Below, one piece after another: positions 5,070 to 6,427 of a stretch of 6,427 nt of DNA. This DNA is from DAOTTI01 sp034437795 (lineage in GTDB: Bacteria; Chloroflexota; UBA11872; UBA12225). Below the pieces are notes generated by a model. The model had not been told where the DNA came from and ran no database searches. It worked only from the letters and a program-made list of their open reading frames with translations. Each line of letters opens with the position of its first letter. The first letter of the stretch is position 1. The position numbers and the translations under genes were made by a program. The DNA lies in the NCBI GenBank assembly GCA_034437795.1, contig DAOTTI010000291.1, forward strand, positions 1 to 6,427, in the 5' to 3' direction.

Positions 5070-6176
5070 TTATGCCGCGCGATAGCGCTCCACCGCCCGG
5101 TGGTTGAGCGAGACGCCCAGGCCGGGCGTGTCGAACAGCTCCAGGTGCCCGTCGCGGATGGGGACCGGGCGTGAGATGAGCTCATCGATCCAGGGGACGT
5201 CGCCCAGCTGATACTCCAGCACAAGGAAGTTCGGAATGCAGGCGCACAGGTGCGCGCTGGCGATGGTCGCCACCGGACCGACCATGTTGTGCGGCGCCAG
5301 CGGCACGTAATAGGTGTCCGCCAGGGCGGCGATCTTCTTCATCTCCAGGATCCCGCCGGTGCGCGCCAGGTCAGGCATGATGATGTCCGCCGCCTGGCGC
5401 TCGAAGAGCTCGCGGAACTGGTACCGCGTCACCAGCAGCTCACCTGTGCAGATGGGGGTGGTCACCGCATCGGCGACTTTGGCCAGGGCCGCCACGTTCT
5501 CCATCGGGATGGGGTCCTCGATCCACAGCAGGTCGTACGGCGCCAGCGCCTGCCCCAGCCGGATGGCGGCCGCTACGTCGAAGGCCCCGTGCGCGTCGAC
5601 GGCCAGGTCGACGTTGGGCCCCACCGTCTGGCGCACGGACTCCACCATGCGCGCCATGTGCGCCAGGTCGGCCGCCCCTAGCTGCCGGTTGAAGCGGCTG
5701 GCCTGAGGGATCGGCTCATCGACATCCATCTTGAGGGCGGTGAAGCCGGCCGCCACCGCCTCCGCCGCTTTCTGCGCGTACTCGTCCTCCACGTACCGCG
5801 CCCCGCGGAAGAAGCCGTCCACGTACACCCGAATGCGGTCGCGGCAGGCCCCGCCCAGCAGGTTGTAGATGGGCTGGCCGCACACCTGGCCGGCAATGTC
5901 CCACAGCGCGGTCTCGATCCCCGAGAGCGCGGCCGGATTGGCCCCCCGCCGGTAGAGCGTCTCCCAGTGCAACTCGATCTGCAGGGGGTTCTTGCCGACC
6001 AGGTAGTCCCGTAGCTGGTGGAGGCTCTCGATCACGCCCGTGCTGCGGTAGAGCAGGGACTCGCCAAGCCCCACCAGCCCGCCGCTAGCGTCGGTCTCCA
6101 CCTCGACGAACGCCATCGGGAACCGCGGCCAGTGCCGCCCTTTGACGGCATGGACCTTCACGTCGGTGATCTTCAT
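5070..6176 (-). CDS. Enolase-superfamily acid-sugar dehydratase (mandelate racemase/MLE family, D-galactonate-dehydratase-like)
   Basis: Probably dehydrates an aldonate to a 2-keto-3-deoxy acid in the cytoplasm, using Mg2+. The 368 aa start at the ATG at 6176, preceded by GGGAGAGG five nt upstream; an in-frame extension to 6221 has no comparable support. An N-terminal capping domain comes first (VGLGES near 35-40), then the barrel. Metal ligands are D194 (in VDAHGAFD), E220 (WIEDP) and E246 (TGE). H196 in the D-x-H motif, the D269/H296 pair (MPDLARTGG, LAPHN) and E321 (VLEYQ) match the catalytic set of D-galactonate dehydratase (DgoD) and related aldonate dehydratases. At the second strand it has K149-M-D151 instead of the KxK of racemases, which also favours dehydration. 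The tail GLGVSLNHRAVERY is typical. Length is near DgoD's. Exact substrate unknown (galactonate, gluconate, mannonate or another), so no symbol is given. It faces the gene starting at 6338. Confidence 0.9.
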   Translation of the reverse strand: MKITDVKVHAVKGRHWPRFPMAFVEVETDASGGLVGLGESLLYRSTGVIESLHQLRDYLVGKNPLQIELHWETLYRRGANPAALSGIETALWDIAGQVCGQPIYNLLGGACRDRIRVYVDGFFRGARYVEDEYAQKAAEAVAAGFTALKMDVDEPIPQASRFNRQLGAADLAHMARMVESVRQTVGPNVDLAVDAHGAFDVAAAIRLGQALAPYDLLWIEDPIPMENVAALAKVADAVTTPICTGELLVTRYQFRELFERQAADIIMPDLARTGGILEMKKIAALADTYYVPLAPHNMVGPVATIASAHLCACIPNFLVLEYQLGDVPWIDELISRPVPIRDGHLELFDTPGLGVSLNHRAVERYRAA

Positions 6177-6218
6177 CGGTGCCTCTCCCTTCACACTCGT
6201 GGTCAGACGTGGCCGCCG

Positions 6219-6282
6219 CACCGGGCCACGTCCACGGATGGTACGGCTGCGCGCCCACGGTCACGCCACCGGCCCGGTGACC
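6219..6282. promoter_or_regulatory. Nested palindromes in the divergent promoter region, candidate operator
   Basis: GGTCAC (6259-6264) and GTGACC (6277-6282) are inverted repeats. They flank CACCGG-c-CCGGTG (6267-6279), a nearly perfect 13-bp palindrome. A further 9-bp inverted pair is CACCGGGCC (6219-6227) and GGCCCGGTG (6271-6279). The core ends 6 bp before the -35 box of the plus-strand gene and lies about 80 bp from the dehydratase start. One regulator bound here could control both. No factor can be named. Confidence 0.45.
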
Positions 6283-6288
6283 GACCAG

Positions 6289-6317
6289 TTGAGCACAGGG
6301 GCCAGAGCGACTATAGT
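6289..6317 (+). promoter_or_regulatory. Sigma-70-like promoter of the right-edge gene
   Basis: TTGAGC (6289-6294, four of six consensus bases) and TATAGT (6312-6317, five of six) are separated by exactly 17 bp. The predicted transcript start, near 6324, leaves a very short leader that carries the ribosome site at 6325-6330. Confidence 0.6.
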
Positions 6318-6337
6318 GGGGAATGGGAGGAACGACG

Positions 6338-6427
6338 ATGAACGACGATCAGGTCTCGATTCATGTGTCCAGCCAGGATCAGGTCTCGATCCATGTGTCC
6401 AGCCAGTTCAGTGCTCGTCTCACCCGC
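6338..6427 (+). CDS. Unidentified protein, N-terminal 30 codons only (runs off right edge)
   Basis: ATG 6338 follows GGGAGG (6325-6330) at 7 nt spacing and a good promoter, and the frame stays open to the window end. The start is thus well supported although only 30 residues are visible. The peptide begins MND, then DQVSIHVSSQ twice in tandem, then FSARLTR. I do not recognise a family. It shows no signal peptide or membrane segment so far. Divergent placement from the dehydratase is typical of a local transcriptional regulator, but the visible residues do not show a DNA-binding motif. Confidence 0.6.
   Translation, partial: MNDDQVSIHVSSQDQVSIHVSSQFSARLTR
6347..6406 (+). repeat. 30-bp in-frame tandem duplication in the right-edge gene
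   Basis: Two adjacent 30-bp units (6347-6376 and 6377-6406) differ at a single base (T to C at unit position 15), a silent ATT/ATC change. Each encodes DQVSIHVSSQ. Just before it, a 10-bp unit AACGACGATG/C occurs twice (6331-6350), spanning the start codon. The near identity points to recent duplication. Confidence 0.95.

Noticed and set aside
3899..5107. 402-codon plus-strand open frame over sulfatase 2 and the following spacer
   Set aside because: It is antisense to clear sulfatase motifs, then runs through duplicated spacer sequence; low-complexity Arg/Val/Pro composition and no domain.

Overview
This GC-rich bacterial window carries a small carbohydrate-degradation neighbourhood. On the minus strand are an enolase-superfamily acid-sugar dehydratase and two formylglycine-type (S1) sulfatases, with long, repeat-filled spacers between them. 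The gene mix (several sulfatases beside a mandelate-racemase-family dehydratase) and the GC-rich intergenic repeats with a CCCTC...GAGGG core fit a free-living polysaccharide or acid-sugar degrader. Chloroflexota is my best guess, but it is an impression from gene content and repeat style, not a demonstrated placement.

Layout. Positions 1-105 hold a 15-bp tandem repeat cut by the window edge. Positions 286-377 hold copy A of a dispersed repeat. Sulfatase 1 occupies 411-1811 (minus). A spacer of about 760 bp follows, with repeat copy B (1979-2091), a 16-bp tandem duplication and a cluster of palindromes. Next, on the plus strand, is a two-gene module that looks like a toxin-antitoxin pair: a small RelE/barnase-like protein broken by a 1-nt frameshift (2576-2855) and an intact DUF2283 protein (2877-3110). 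Converging on it is sulfatase 2 (3147-4669, minus), whose last ~47 residues are displaced by a second frameshift. A spacer of 400 bp (4670-5069) carries two pairs of direct repeats. The dehydratase gene is at 5070-6176 (minus). At the right edge, a divergent plus-strand gene starts at 6338 behind a good sigma-70-like promoter and nested palindromes. Its first codons are a tandem 30-bp duplication.

How the genes may work together (inference). The sulfatases would remove sulfate esters from sugars or small glycans and the dehydratase would turn an aldonate into a 2-keto-3-deoxy acid. Neither sulfatase shows a signal peptide, so the work probably happens in the cytoplasm on imported small substrates. 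The wide spacers argue against one tight operon. The divergent gene at the right edge is placed where a local regulator would sit, but too little of it is visible to identify it.

The most notable points are the frameshifted toxin beside an intact DUF2283 partner, the 2-nt slip in sulfatase 2 that creates a false antisense tail over the DUF2283 gene, the direct repeats on both sides of sulfatase 1, and the repeated N-terminus of the right-edge gene.
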